33,248 bases of DNA from Rhodospirillaceae bacterium (GTDB lineage: Bacteria; Pseudomonadota; Alphaproteobacteria; Rhodospirillales; UBA2165): positions 1 through 33,248 of the forward strand of contig JABHAA010000025.1 of the NCBI GenBank assembly GCA_018674495.1, given 5' to 3'. The notes beneath the pieces were generated by a model. It saw only the letters and a program-made list of their open reading frames with translations. It did not search any database and had not been told where the DNA came from. Below are positions 16,335-26,893 of the stretch, one piece after another (position 1 is the stretch's first letter; the number at the start of each line of letters is the position of its first letter). A program made the position numbers and the translations under genes.

Positions 16335-17516
16335 ATGGCCTCCAACATGCTTGCCCCGGAAAACCGCTCCGGCTTCGCATTCCTGCTGACCGATACCGGC
16401 GGCAAGGTGATGCTCGCCATCCTGTTGTTCGCGGTCATCATAGTGCCTGTCTTTAACCTTTGGGTGCCGGAGACCTCGCCATTTCATCTGTCCACCTTCT
16501 TCGTCGGGCTGTTCGGCAAGTATCTTACGTTTGCACTTCTGGCACTCAGCGTCGATCTGATCTGGGGCTATTGCGGCATTCTCAGCCTCGGCCACGGCGC
16601 TTTCTTTGCCCTCGGCGGCTACGCCATGGGCATGCATATGATGCGCGAGATCGGCACAAGGGGCGTCTACGGCAATGCGCTCTTGCCTGATTTTATGGTG
16701 TTCCTGAACTGGAAAGAGCTGCCCTGGTACTGGCTCGGCTTCGATCATTTCTGGTTTGCGGCCATCATGGTGTTTTTGGTGCCCGGCGCGCTGGCCTTTT
16801 TGTTCGGCTGGCTGGCCTTCCGGTCCCGCGTCACCGGAGTCTATCTTTCGATCATCACCCAGGCCATGACTTTTGCCCTGATGCTCGCCTTTTTCCGCAA
16901 CGATATGGGTTTCGGCGGCAACAACGGGCTCACCGATTTCAAAGATCTGTTGGGCTTCAATTTACAAACCGACGGCACCCGGGTTGGACTGTTTATCGCC
17001 TCGGCGGTGGCCTTAGGCCTGGCCTATGTGCTTTGCCGTTACATCATATCGTCGCGCTTGGGCCGCGTGCTGGTGGCGGTTCGCGACGCCGAGAGCCGCA
17101 CCCGTTTCCTCGGCTACCGGGTGGAATATTACCAACTCTTCGTGTTTACCATTTCGGCCATGCTGGCGGGCATCGCCGGCGCCCTCTACGTGCCCCAGGT
17201 GGGCATCATCAATCCGTCCGAATTTACGCCCGCCAATTCCATAGAGATCGTCATCTGGGTGGCCATCGGCGGGCGCGGCAGCCTCTACGGCGCGGCCTTA
17301 GGCGCGGTGCTGGTCAATTACGCCAAATCCTATTTCACCGGCGCTCTGCCGGAACTGTGGCTGTTCGCCCTCGGCGCATTGTTTATTCTTTCGACCATAT
17401 TCCTGCCCAAAGGCATCGTCGGGACGCTACCGGCCTTTAACGCCGGTGCCGGAGCACGCGCTTTCGCGGCCCGCATCATCGGCCGGGTGCGCCAAAACCT
17501 GGGCGGCGCGCCATGA
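16335..17516 (+). CDS. urtC: Urea ABC transporter permease UrtC
   Basis: A 393-residue second permease subunit of the LivM type. Several membrane segments are visible (VMLAILLFAVIIVPVFNLWV, YLTFALLALSVDLIWGYCG and others). Family signatures are CGILSLGHGAFFALGGYAMG and VWVAIGGRGSLYGAALGAV-like sequence near the C-terminus. It starts 3 bases after urtB and overlaps urtD by 4 bases (ATGA), indicating coupled translation. It forms the membrane channel with UrtB. Confidence 0.94.
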   Translation: MASNMLAPENRSGFAFLLTDTGGKVMLAILLFAVIIVPVFNLWVPETSPFHLSTFFVGLFGKYLTFALLALSVDLIWGYCGILSLGHGAFFALGGYAMGMHMMREIGTRGVYGNALLPDFMVFLNWKELPWYWLGFDHFWFAAIMVFLVPGALAFLFGWLAFRSRVTGVYLSIITQAMTFALMLAFFRNDMGFGGNNGLTDFKDLLGFNLQTDGTRVGLFIASAVALGLAYVLCRYIISSRLGRVLVAVRDAESRTRFLGYRVEYYQLFVFTISAMLAGIAGALYVPQVGIINPSEFTPANSIEIVIWVAIGGRGSLYGAALGAVLVNYAKSYFTGALPELWLFALGALFILSTIFLPKGIVGTLPAFNAGAGARAFAARIIGRVRQNLGGAP

Positions 17517-18292
17517 CGCCCGCCGAAGCAGCCGGCCAAATGCCGGATCAATCGCCGGACACGATCCTCTATCTGGATGGCGTCACCGTCAGCTTCGACG
17601 GCTTCATGGCGCTCAATAACTTAAGCCTCTATGTGCTGGCTGGCGAGTTGCGCGCCATCATCGGGCCCAACGGCGCCGGCAAGACAACCATGATGGACGT
17701 GGTGACAGGCAAGACCCGGCCCGACCGAGGCAAGGTCCTGTTCAACGGCATCACTGACTTGACGCGCATGGACGAGGCGCGCATCGCCAATCTGGGCATC
17801 GGCCGCAAGTTTCAAAAACCCACCGTGTTTGAGCACCACACCGTGTTCGATAATCTGGAACTGGCCCTGGCCGGCGGGCGCGATGTGTTCCAATCGCTTC
17901 TGTTCAAGTTGTCGGGCGCTCAGAGCGACCGCATCGACGAGGTGATGGAGATTATCGCCCTCGAAGAGGCCCGCTTCGCCGAGGCAGGATCGCTCAGCCA
18001 CGGCCAGAAGCAATGGTTGGAGATCGGCATGCTATTGATGCAGGAGCCCGATTTGTTGCTGGTCGATGAGCCCGCTGCCGGCATGACCGACGCCGAAACC
18101 GAACAGACGGCGATCCTGTTGAAACGCATTGCCGGCGATCATTCTGTGGTTGTTGTGGAGCACGATATGGAATTCGTGCGCGCCCTCGACTGCCGTGTTA
18201 CCGTCCTCCACGAAGGCCGGGTGCTGGCCGAAGGCTCGCTCGAAAAAGTGCAGAACGACGAGACCGTGATCGAAGTTTATTTGGGGCGCTGA
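17513..18292 (+). CDS. urtD: Urea ABC transporter ATPase UrtD
   Basis: A 259-residue LivG-type ATPase. The Walker A is GPNGAGKTT, the signature is SLSHGQKQWLEIGMLL (a variant of LSGGQ, with HGQ as usual in UrtD), the Walker B is LLLVDEPAAGMTD, and the H-loop is in VVVEHDMEFV. The first 18 residues before LYLDGVTVSF are a poorly conserved leader. It overlaps urtC and is 4 bases from urtE. It powers import with UrtE. Confidence 0.95.
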   Translation: MTPAEAAGQMPDQSPDTILYLDGVTVSFDGFMALNNLSLYVLAGELRAIIGPNGAGKTTMMDVVTGKTRPDRGKVLFNGITDLTRMDEARIANLGIGRKFQKPTVFEHHTVFDNLELALAGGRDVFQSLLFKLSGAQSDRIDEVMEIIALEEARFAEAGSLSHGQKQWLEIGMLLMQEPDLLLVDEPAAGMTDAETEQTAILLKRIAGDHSVVVVEHDMEFVRALDCRVTVLHEGRVLAEGSLEKVQNDETVIEVYLGR

Positions 18293-18296
18293 TCGG

Positions 18297-18992
18297 ATGC
18301 TGCAGGTAGAAAACATCGATCTTTATTACGGCGCCAGCCAGGCGCTGAAATCGGTCGCTATCCGCGCCGAGATCGGCAGGGTAAGCTGCGTGTTGGGCCG
18401 CAACGGCGTTGGTAAAACCAGCCTTCTTCGCGCCATCGCCGGCCACCAACCGATCCGTGCCGGCCGGGTGCTATGGGAAGAGGAAGACATATCTGGTTTC
18501 GCGCCCTATGACCGAGCGGCGCGCGGCATTGCCTATGTACCGCAAGGGCGCGAAATCTTTCCGCTGCTGACGGTGCTCGAAAATCTGCAAACAGGCTATG
18601 CGGCCCTGCCACGGGCGCTCCGCCACGTGCCCGACGAGATATTCGATCTGTTTCCGGTGTTGAAGGAAATGCTGACCCGGCGCGGCGGCGATCTTTCCGG
18701 CGGACAGCAGCAGCAACTGGCCATCGCCCGCGCCCTGGTGACCCGGCCACGCTTGTTGATATTGGACGAGCCCACCGAAGGCATCCAGCCATCAATCATC
18801 AAGGATATCGAACGGGTGATCCGGCTGCTGACCGAGCGTGGCGACATGGCTATCCTGTTGGTCGAGCAATATTTTGATTTTGCCCGCGCCCTTGCCGATA
18901 TTTACGCTGTCATGGACCGGGGCGAGGTGGTGATGGACGGCGAGGCAGCCCAGATGGTGGAAGCCGATGTTAGACGCTACCTCACCGTTTGA
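18297..18992 (+). CDS. urtE: Urea ABC transporter ATPase UrtE
   Basis: A 231-residue LivF-type ATPase, partner of UrtD. Walker A GRNGVGKTS, signature LSGGQQQQLAIARAL, Walker B LLILDEPTEGIQPS and H-loop VEQYFDFA are all intact. The motif GIAYVPQGREIFPLLTVLENL is typical of UrtE. The last 26 bases overlap the start of ureD in another frame, which joins transporter and urease genes in one transcript. Confidence 0.95.
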   Translation: MLQVENIDLYYGASQALKSVAIRAEIGRVSCVLGRNGVGKTSLLRAIAGHQPIRAGRVLWEEEDISGFAPYDRAARGIAYVPQGREIFPLLTVLENLQTGYAALPRALRHVPDEIFDLFPVLKEMLTRRGGDLSGGQQQQLAIARALVTRPRLLILDEPTEGIQPSIIKDIERVIRLLTERGDMAILLVEQYFDFARALADIYAVMDRGEVVMDGEAAQMVEADVRRYLTV

Positions 18993-19824
18993 GGCGCAAA
19001 CGGCCAAGGTCGATGGCCGCGCCGAGATAAGCTTCGCCCATCGCGGCGGCCAGACCAGACTGGCCCATCTTTATCAGCACGAACCCTTGCGCGTCCTCTT
19101 TCCGGCGCCGGCCAACGGCGATATTCCACAAGCCGCCTTAGTAACCACGTCCGGCGGGCTGGTGGGCGGCGATCATTTGGCCATCACCATCACCAATGAA
19201 GCCGGCAGCTCCGCCATGGCCGTCGCCCAGGCCGCCGAGAAAGTCTATCGCTCCACCGGCGAAGACTGCGTCATTGACGTCGATTTGAACGCCGAGGACG
19301 GCGCTTGGTTGGAGTACCTTCCCCAGGAAACCATTTTGTTCGACGGCGCCCGGCTAAGGCGCCAGACCAACATCCATGCCCATCCGAATGCCCGTCTGCT
19401 GGCCGGCGAGGTTTTGGTGTTCGGGCGTATCGGGCGCGGCGAGCGCATGCAATCTGGGCTAGTCCGCGACGCCTGGAAGGTATCCATCGGCGGCCGCCTC
19501 ACCTGGGCCGATGCCTTGCGCCTGGACGGCGATATAGTTGCCCAACTGGACCATCCAGCAGGGCTCGGCGGCGCCGCATCCATGGCAACGGCGGTCTATG
19601 TGGGACCGGATGCAGCGGATCATCTGGACTATGGGCGGGCGTTTTTCAGCAACTGCGAAGATGGCGTCATCGGCGGCGCCAGCCTGGTCAATGGCGTGGC
19701 TACTGCTCGCTGGATCGGCGCGGATGCGCAAATTCTACGCAAATCATTTGCCGATTACTGGGCGGGCCTGCGCGCCCGCATCATGGGTTACCCGGCCAGA
19801 CTTCCAAGACTCTGGCACGTATAA
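18967..19824 (+). CDS. ureD: Urease accessory protein UreD
   Basis: A 285-residue scaffold protein that binds apo-urease with UreF and UreG and conducts nickel to the active site. Family features are the early [37 protein letters not shown] and [17 protein letters not shown] 18967 lies inside the end of urtE; the conserved sequence begins about 15 residues later, so a slightly later start cannot be excluded. It precedes ureA by 11 bases. Confidence 0.94.
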   Translation: MLDATSPFEAQTAKVDGRAEISFAHRGGQTRLAHLYQHEPLRVLFPAPANGDIPQAALVTTSGGLVGGDHLAITITNEAGSSAMAVAQAAEKVYRSTGEDCVIDVDLNAEDGAWLEYLPQETILFDGARLRRQTNIHAHPNARLLAGEVLVFGRIGRGERMQSGLVRDAWKVSIGGRLTWADALRLDGDIVAQLDHPAGLGGAASMATAVYVGPDAADHLDYGRAFFSNCEDGVIGGASLVNGVATARWIGADAQILRKSFADYWAGLRARIMGYPARLPRLWHV

Positions 19825-19835
19825 GGAGGCATGCT

Positions 19836-20138
19836 ATGAATTTGACACCAAGGGAAAAAGACAAGCTGCTGGTGGCCATGGCCGCCGAAGTGGCTAGGAA
19901 GCGGCTTGGCCGGGGGGTCAAACTGAACTACCCCGAAGCCATCGCCCTGATCAGTGATTTCGTTGTCGAAGGCGCCCGCGACGGGCGCAGCGTCGCCGAG
20001 TTAATGCAGGCTGGAGCCGAAGTTTTGGAACGCGGCCAGGTCATGGACGGCATTGCCGAAATGATCCACGACATCCAGGTGGAAGCCACCTTCCCGGACG
20101 GCACCAAGCTGGTAACCGTTCACGAACCGATCCGCTAG
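19836..20138 (+). CDS. ureA: Urease subunit gamma UreA
   Basis: The 100-residue gamma subunit of urease, beginning [20 protein letters not shown], with the family motifs [22 protein letters not shown] and [25 protein letters not shown]. Length is exactly that of the family. AAGGAGG lies 6 bases before the ATG, the strongest ribosome site in this cluster. Confidence 0.97.
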   Translation: MNLTPREKDKLLVAMAAEVARKRLGRGVKLNYPEAIALISDFVVEGARDGRSVAELMQAGAEVLERGQVMDGIAEMIHDIQVEATFPDGTKLVTVHEPIR

Positions 20139-20147
20139 GAGGGCGAT

Positions 20148-20459
20148 ATGATCCCAGGAGAAATTATCCCTGCCGAGGGAACCATCACTCTCAATGCGGG
20201 CCGCGAAGTCAGCGTCGTTGCCGTCACCAATACCGGCGACCGGCCGGTTCAAGTCGGCTCCCACTATCATTTCTATGAGACCAACGAAGCGCTGGAATTC
20301 AAGCGGGATGCGGCCAGAGGTATGCGCCTCGACATCCCCGCCGGCACCGCCGTCCGCTTCGAGCCGGGGCAAACAAGAGACGTGCAGTTGATCCCTTATG
20401 CAGGCAAGCGGGTGGTGCACGGCTTCAATGCAAAAATCAAAGGCGAGCTGGGGGATTGA
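20148..20459 (+). CDS. ureB: Urease subunit beta UreB
   Basis: The 103-residue beta subunit, beginning [19 protein letters not shown]. It carries the conserved [39 protein letters not shown] and the ending [18 protein letters not shown]. It is 9 bases after ureA and 3 before ureC. With UreA and UreC it forms the (ABC)3 enzyme in the cytoplasm. Confidence 0.97.
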   Translation: MIPGEIIPAEGTITLNAGREVSVVAVTNTGDRPVQVGSHYHFYETNEALEFKRDAARGMRLDIPAGTAVRFEPGQTRDVQLIPYAGKRVVHGFNAKIKGELGD

Positions 20460-20462
20460 TCG

Positions 20463-22172
<1,710 letters not shown>

Positions 22173-22182
22173 GGGGACATTG

Positions 22183-22635
22183 ATGCGGCGCGTAACGGCA
22201 GTCAAACAGGCAAGCGAATGGCGCGGCGAAGAGGCCTCCGCCTCGGTTACCCTTGCCTTCGATGACCGCCACCGGCGGCGCATCAAATTGACCGATGATG
22301 ACGGCCACGATTTCCTGCTCGATCTGGCCGAGGCCGCCCGCCTGGAAGACGGCGATGGGCTGGTGTTGGAATCGGGAAGCATCATCGCCGTTGCCGCCGC
22401 CGATGAAGACGTGCTCGACATCACTTGCGCCAACGCCGCCGAGGCAGCGCGCATCGCCTGGCATATCGGCAACCGGCACACGCCGGTTCAGGTGCTGGCG
22501 GACGGTGGCTTGCGTATCGCCTATGACCATGTGCTGGAAGCTATGATCAAAGGGCTCGGCGGGCGCCCCGAACGGAACCGCGCCGCCTTCGCTCCGGAAC
22601 CCGGCGCCTATGCGGAAAGCGGCCATGAGCACTGA
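22183..22635 (+). CDS. ureE: Urease accessory protein UreE
   Basis: A 150-residue nickel metallochaperone. The N-terminal peptide-binding domain contains LAFDDRHRRRIKLTDDDGHDFLLDLAEA in split form, and the C-terminal metal-binding domain shows AWHIGNRHTPVQVL and LRIAYDHVLEAMIKGLG. The invariant His of the 'D(H)VLE' nickel site is present. The tail ends in GHEH only, so this UreE lacks the long His-rich tail of some homologues. GAGGGGA precedes ATG 22183. It overlaps ureF by 11 bases. Confidence 0.94.
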   Translation: MRRVTAVKQASEWRGEEASASVTLAFDDRHRRRIKLTDDDGHDFLLDLAEAARLEDGDGLVLESGSIIAVAAADEDVLDITCANAAEAARIAWHIGNRHTPVQVLADGGLRIAYDHVLEAMIKGLGGRPERNRAAFAPEPGAYAESGHEH

Positions 22636-23320
22636 ACCAATCACCGATGAGGCCCTTTACCGGCTGATGGCCTGGCTGTCGCCGGGCTTTCCGGTGGGCG
22701 CCTATGCCTATTCCCACGGGCTCGAATTCGCCGTCGAAGATGGCCGCGTTACCGATGAGAAAAGCCTTTGCACCTGGATCGAAGGAATTTTGAGCTTCGG
22801 CGCAGGCGCCACCGACGGGCCGCTGTTCGCCGCTGCCTGGCGGGCGAACGGCGATGCGGCGTTGCTGGAAATTGCCGAACTGGCTGATTGTTATCGCGCC
22901 ACGGCGGAAATGGCGCTGGAGTCCGGCGCCCAAGGGGACGCCTTCCTGGGCACCGTTGCCGAGACCTGGACATCAGCGGACTTTGCCCATCATGCGGACA
23001 TACTTCGCGGACAAGGCCGGCCCGTCGCCTACGCCATAGCCGTCGGGGTGGCGGCCGCCGATGCTGGCGTTCCTTTGCGCGCCACGCTGATCGCCTATTT
23101 CCATGCCTTCGCCGCCAACCTCACCTCGGCGGGGGTGCGTCTGATCCCGCTGGGCCAGGTGGCCGGGCAACGCATCATCGAAGCATTGCGCGGCCCGGTC
23201 AGCGCCGCCGCCAACGCAGCCATGCAAACGCCGCTGGACGAAATCGGTAGCGCCGGGGCGCTGATCGATTGGACCTCCATCGCCCACGAAACCCAATATA
23301 CGAGGCTGTTCCGATCATGA
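22625..23320 (+). CDS. ureF: Urease accessory protein UreF
   Basis: A 231-residue all-helical protein that bridges UreD and UreG. Family signatures are [21 protein letters not shown] near the start, [13 protein letters not shown] in the middle and [16 protein letters not shown] near the end. I chose ATG 22625 ([11 protein letters not shown]) over ATG 22610 because the conserved part begins soon after. The stop overlaps the ureG start as ATGA. Confidence 0.94.
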   Translation: MSTEPITDEALYRLMAWLSPGFPVGAYAYSHGLEFAVEDGRVTDEKSLCTWIEGILSFGAGATDGPLFAAAWRANGDAALLEIAELADCYRATAEMALESGAQGDAFLGTVAETWTSADFAHHADILRGQGRPVAYAIAVGVAAADAGVPLRATLIAYFHAFAANLTSAGVRLIPLGQVAGQRIIEALRGPVSAAANAAMQTPLDEIGSAGALIDWTSIAHETQYTRLFRS

Positions 23321-23934
23321 CCCAAAGCACCACGCCTTTACGCGTCGGCATCGGCGGGCCGGTGGGCACCGGCAAGACCGCCCTGCTTGACCGGCTTTGC
23401 AAGGCCTTGCGCGGCACCTATCAGTTGGCTGCCATCACCAACGATATCTACACCCGCGAAGACGCCGAGTTCCTGACCCGGTCGGGCGCGCTGGAGGCGG
23501 AGCGCATCACCGGCGTCGAGACCGGTGGCTGCCCGCACACCGCGATCCGCGAAGACGCGTCCATGAATTTGGCGGCGGTTGCTGATATGAGCCAGCGCTT
23601 TCCGGACCTGGATGTAATTTTTATCGAATCTGGCGGCGACAATCTGGCAGCCACATTTTCGCCGGAGCTGGCGGATATCACTATCTATGTCATCGACGTG
23701 TCGGCGGGCGACAAGATCCCCAGAAAAGGCGGGCCCGGCATCACCCGCTCGGATTTGTTGGTCATCAACAAGACAGATCTGGCTCCCTATGTAGGCGCCG
23801 ATCTGGCGGTCATGGAGCGGGACGCCAAGAAAATGCGGGGAGCCAAGCCGTTCGTGTTCACCAATTTGAAGACCAATAGCGGCCTTGATGATGTGAGCCG
23901 TTTCCTCGTCGACGCCGGCGGGCTGGACCGTTGA
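23317..23934 (+). CDS. ureG: Urease accessory GTPase UreG
   Basis: A 205-residue GTPase driving nickel insertion. The P-loop is GPVGTGKT (14-21), the nickel/zinc-binding CPH motif is C72-P73-H74 ([15 protein letters not shown]), with [18 protein letters not shown] and the NKTD guanine-specificity motif following. ATG 23317 overlaps the ureF stop by 4 bases and is preferred to an upstream frame-extension at 23269 that would lie within ureF. Last gene of the urea locus; no hairpin terminator is visible in the following 58 bases before the convergent gene. Confidence 0.97.
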   Translation: MTQSTTPLRVGIGGPVGTGKTALLDRLCKALRGTYQLAAITNDIYTREDAEFLTRSGALEAERITGVETGGCPHTAIREDASMNLAAVADMSQRFPDLDVIFIESGGDNLAATFSPELADITIYVIDVSAGDKIPRKGGPGITRSDLLVINKTDLAPYVGADLAVMERDAKKMRGAKPFVFTNLKTNSGLDDVSRFLVDAGGLDR

Positions 23935-23992
23935 TCCAACGGCTGCCTCGTGTGGCCATGACCGAGGGTGCGGACATGGTGCGGAAAGAGAT

Positions 23993-24493
23993 TTAAGGGC
24001 TCGCCGACTTCGCTTCCAGCCGGCGGATTTCCATGCGCCGATTGATGGCATGGGTGGGCCGGCGCTTATCGGCCAAGCGCTCTTCGCCGCGCCCGGTGGC
24101 TTGCAGGCGCGCCGGCTCTACCCCGAAATTGCGGATCAGATATTGGCGCACCGCCTCGGCGCGCTTTTGCGACAAGGCCTTGTTGGTAGCCGCCAGCCCG
24201 GACGCATCCGTATGGCCGATAATCTCGAATGCGCCCGCCGACAATTCCTTGGAGACAAGCGCATTGCCCAATTCGCGCATCTGGTCCTTGGCCCGGGGCG
24301 TCACGGAGGCATTGTTCACGCCGAATTGGATATTGAGATCGAGCGCCGCGACGTTACCCAAGCGCTCGATCAGCACATCCGTGGTGACGATACCCGCCGT
24401 CTGGGCGAAAGCCGGCGGAACGGTCGTTGCCGCCAAAATGGCGAGGGCTAGAGCCCAGCGCCATCCAAACTTCCTAATGCGGTCGGTATTCAT
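23993..24493 (-). CDS. OmpA-domain exported protein
   Basis: A 166-residue protein with a signal peptide (MNTDRIRKFGWRWALALAIL, cleavage near AFA-QT, residue 30) followed by an OmpA/Pal/MotB-like peptidoglycan-binding domain (about 50-158). Diagnostic parts are IQFGVNNASVTPRAKDQM, IIGHTDASG with NKALSQKRAEAVRQYL, and INRRMEIR. There is no lipobox, so it is soluble or held by peptidoglycan. I chose ATG 24493 because it gives the signal peptide. It is 45 bases after the lipoprotein gene and probably the last gene of the envelope locus, where it may supply the cell-wall anchor. Confidence 0.85.
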   Translation of the reverse strand: MNTDRIRKFGWRWALALAILAATTVPPAFAQTAGIVTTDVLIERLGNVAALDLNIQFGVNNASVTPRAKDQMRELGNALVSKELSAGAFEIIGHTDASGLAATNKALSQKRAEAVRQYLIRNFGVEPARLQATGRGEERLADKRRPTHAINRRMEIRRLEAKSASP

Positions 24494-24538
24494 GGCGTCG
24501 AATTTGACAGCTATTGGTCGACGGCACAATTAGGGAAG

Positions 24539-25252
24539 CTACGGCTTCCGCCGATCAGCGCCGAAACGCTGCCGGGGCTGGGCTGAAAACTGGCGGGTAT
24601 CGGGGATGGTCATAGCAATGCGGCGCATGGCGTCATCGATCATCGAAGGCAGCCGGTCGCCGTCGCCCTGCACCCAGCCGGCACTGATCGCGGCGCCGCC
24701 AAGACCCAGAGGAGACAGCGGCAGCCCGCCATCGCCGCGCCGCGCCTTGTGCCGCGCATACCAAATCTGAAAGCCGTCGCCAGCGCGCTCGATGGTCAAT
24801 TGCAGCTCCACATCCATCTGCGACCAGAAAACAACAAAGGTATTATCGATAGTTTTTACCGACGGCACGGCGAAATGCTTGCAGCCCGTGGCGGCAAGAT
24901 AATGATTGCGATCGAACGCGCTGTTCATATCGACCACCAATTTGCGCACCAGATGGCGGCGCTCGGCGGGGCCGATGACCCGGCCCAGGCGCTGGCTGAG
25001 ATGGCGCGCCGCCGCCAATTCCACCATGGCGCTGATTTTCGGGTTTTTGACACCCTTCGCCGGCATCACCGTCACGCATTCGGGCAGATCGGTGTAATAG
25101 GCGTCGGTAACTTTATAGAAGACCTCGCGCGCAAAAGGCAGCGACGAGGCGCTATCAGGATCGGCCTGGCTGTAGGTGGTGGTCATGCAGCCGGTCAGAA
25201 CAAGCCCTAGCCCGGCCATCACTGCCAGCTTTTTGATCCGCTCAATTTTCAT
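24539..25252 (-). CDS. Outer-membrane lipoprotein of unknown function
   Basis: A 237-residue lipoprotein. The signal MKIERIKKLAVMAGLGLVLTGC ends in a lipobox LTGC with acylated C22 in split view; residue +2 is Met, so outer-membrane sorting is expected. The mature part has an alpha/beta character: VTVMPAKGVKNPKISAMVELAA, then ARHLSQRLGRVIGPAERRHL, VVFWSQMDVELQLTI and a distinctive RRGDGGLPLSPLGL. Two further cysteines (PECVTV, TGCKHF) may pair. The alternation of a predicted strand (VTVMPAKG) with a helix distantly recalls secretion-associated lipoproteins, but I do not assign a family. Its ATG overlaps the stop of the TolA-like gene (ATGA), so the two are translated together. Confidence 0.82.
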   Translation of the reverse strand: MKIERIKKLAVMAGLGLVLTGCMTTTYSQADPDSASSLPFAREVFYKVTDAYYTDLPECVTVMPAKGVKNPKISAMVELAAARHLSQRLGRVIGPAERRHLVRKLVVDMNSAFDRNHYLAATGCKHFAVPSVKTIDNTFVVFWSQMDVELQLTIERAGDGFQIWYARHKARRGDGGLPLSPLGLGGAAISAGWVQGDGDRLPSMIDDAMRRIAMTIPDTRQFSAQPRQRFGADRRKP

Positions 25253-26358
25253 GCCGGGCACCTCCGGGTGATGGGCCGCAAATTTATTTCGCCGGCAACG
25301 GCACGGCCATCGGCACTGATCTCGCCGATGCTGACCCCCAATGGCGTCATCCGGTAGGTGGCGCGGATATGGCCCATGGAACGGTAGGACTTGCCCAGCA
25401 ACTGGCCGAGCCCGCCCAGCAATCTGGCATCGACGGCGCGCGGGAAGATGCGCACCGAAGAAACCTTGGCGCGCCGGAGCCGTTGCAAGGCCCGCAATTC
25501 GGACGCCTCTTCCGGTGACAGGCGGCCCGAGACCTGGCGCACAAAACCGGAATAGCGGTCCAGATTGATGCGCCACGGACGGGCGCCGCCGTTGGCCGTA
25601 TAAAGCTGGCCAGAGCCATCAATGACCGCCGTCTTCATGCCATAACAGGCGATGAAGCGCCGGTATAGCCGGTTGGAGGCGCGCACCGAGTTGGGCCAGG
25701 CGAGCTCGATCTCGGGGCCCTCGCCATGTTCGAGAATGCGTAACGCAACACGCCCCGATGTGGCCGCCTTAGCGCTGACTGCAATTTTCGCAGGCTTTGA
25801 GGTGGGCGCCGATTTGGCGCGCTCTTGGGTTTGTTGTTGGGCGGCGCGCTGCGCCTTGAAGCGGGCCAGGGCATCGAACTTTTCTGGCTTCGTCGGCGCT
25901 TTACGAGCGCGAAAGGCCTGCATGTCCGGCGGCGGCGGGTTTTGCACGGCCGGCTCCGCGGGCGTGATCGGCTCGGGCTTTTGCACTTGCGGCGCCGGTT
26001 TAAGGACCGCCTTCATGACCGGCCTGGGAACCGCTTTGGCGGTGGGCTGCAACGGCTCGATCCTGGGCTCGGCTTTCGATGGCAACCGCATGGCTTTTAT
26101 GGGTTGCGGCTTAGGCGCCGGAGCCGGTTTGGCTTGCGCTTCGGGGGCGGGAGCGGGGGCAGCCGGCGGCGGCGGCAGGAGTACTGCCTGAAGGTGGGGT
26201 TGAGCGGCCGTCTCGGCGGGCTTTTGCATCTGGCGCTCCGGCGCTTGGCGCGCTTTGACCGGCGCCGGCCGGCCCTCCGTCCATTGGAGGGCCAGCCAGG
26301 CGCCGATCAGGAGGCTAAGAGCGCAAGAGGTGCCGGCGATGATACGGTCGCGGCGCAT
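25249..26358 (-). CDS. TolA/TonB-like single-pass protein with proline-rich spacer
   Basis: A 369-residue protein with TolA/TonB architecture: a short basic N-terminus, one membrane segment at about 6-25 (IIAGTSCALSLLIGAWLALQ), a long Pro/Ala/Lys-rich spacer (about 30-200, e.g. APAPAPEAQAKPAPAPKPQP) and a globular C-terminal domain (about 201-369). The latter contains RVALRILEHGEGPEIELAWP, DRYSGFVRQVSGRLS and SMGHIRATYRMTPLGVSIGE. The spacer is long enough to cross much of the periplasm. The C-terminal domain does not show the TonB signature to my eye. It sits 4 bases after the 176-residue proline-rich gene and overlaps the lipoprotein gene. Confidence 0.8.
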   Translation of the reverse strand: MRRDRIIAGTSCALSLLIGAWLALQWTEGRPAPVKARQAPERQMQKPAETAAQPHLQAVLLPPPPAAPAPAPEAQAKPAPAPKPQPIKAMRLPSKAEPRIEPLQPTAKAVPRPVMKAVLKPAPQVQKPEPITPAEPAVQNPPPPDMQAFRARKAPTKPEKFDALARFKAQRAAQQQTQERAKSAPTSKPAKIAVSAKAATSGRVALRILEHGEGPEIELAWPNSVRASNRLYRRFIACYGMKTAVIDGSGQLYTANGGARPWRINLDRYSGFVRQVSGRLSPEEASELRALQRLRRAKVSSVRIFPRAVDARLLGGLGQLLGKSYRSMGHIRATYRMTPLGVSIGEISADGRAVAGEINLRPITRRCPA

Positions 26359-26362
26359 TGGG

Positions 26363-26893
26363 CTAGTTCGCCAATTTGTCGGCGAAGAAGATTTCCATGT
26401 CCTGGACCAGACGGTTCAATTCCCGCGCCCTTTGCCGGGGGGTCATGAATTTTGGCGCCGGCGCGGGCTCCATCTTCTGGGCAGTGACGATGACCTTGCC
26501 AGTACCCACCGGGGCGGCAGGCGGCGGCGCCTTGTGCACGGCCACCACCGGGATCTCCTTGGCGGCGGTCAGCACCGGCGCTTTTTTCACCGGCGCTGGT
26601 CTAGGCGCGGGCGCGGCTTCTTGAGTGGCCGGCTTGGGCTCTGCGGCGACAATCGTATCGGTCTCGTCATCGGTAACTTCCTTATCCACCATGGAGAAGA
26701 ATTTTTCCGCCTCGTTCATGCGCTCGGCATAGACTTGCTCGTAAAGTTCCTTGGCTTTGGCTGCGATATCTTCCTTTGAGACAACAGGCACCGGAACGGC
26801 TGTGTCGGTTTTGAAAAAATCGGCGCCGCCGGGACCGACCGCGAGGTAGGCCAGGGCGCCGATCACAACGACATTGAACATCAGGAATTTCAT
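26363..26893 (-). CDS. Short TonB/TolA-like single-pass protein
   Basis: A 176-residue protein with an N-terminal membrane anchor (MKFLMFNVVVIGALAYLAV, about 1-19), an acidic helical part (about 38-85, SKEDIAAKAKELYEQVYAE), a Pro/Ala/Lys-rich stretch (about 86-150) and a C-terminal helix (PRQRARELNRLVQDMEIFFADKL in split view, about 151-176). No aspartate lies in the membrane segment, unlike ExbD, TolR and MotB, so it is not an evident proton-channel partner. It overlaps the channel-like gene upstream by 4 bases (ATGA), suggesting a fixed ratio with it. Confidence 0.78.
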   Translation of the reverse strand: MKFLMFNVVVIGALAYLAVGPGGADFFKTDTAVPVPVVSKEDIAAKAKELYEQVYAERMNEAEKFFSMVDKEVTDDETDTIVAAEPKPATQEAAPAPRPAPVKKAPVLTAAKEIPVVAVHKAPPPAAPVGTGKVIVTAQKMEPAPAPKFMTPRQRARELNRLVQDMEIFFADKLAN

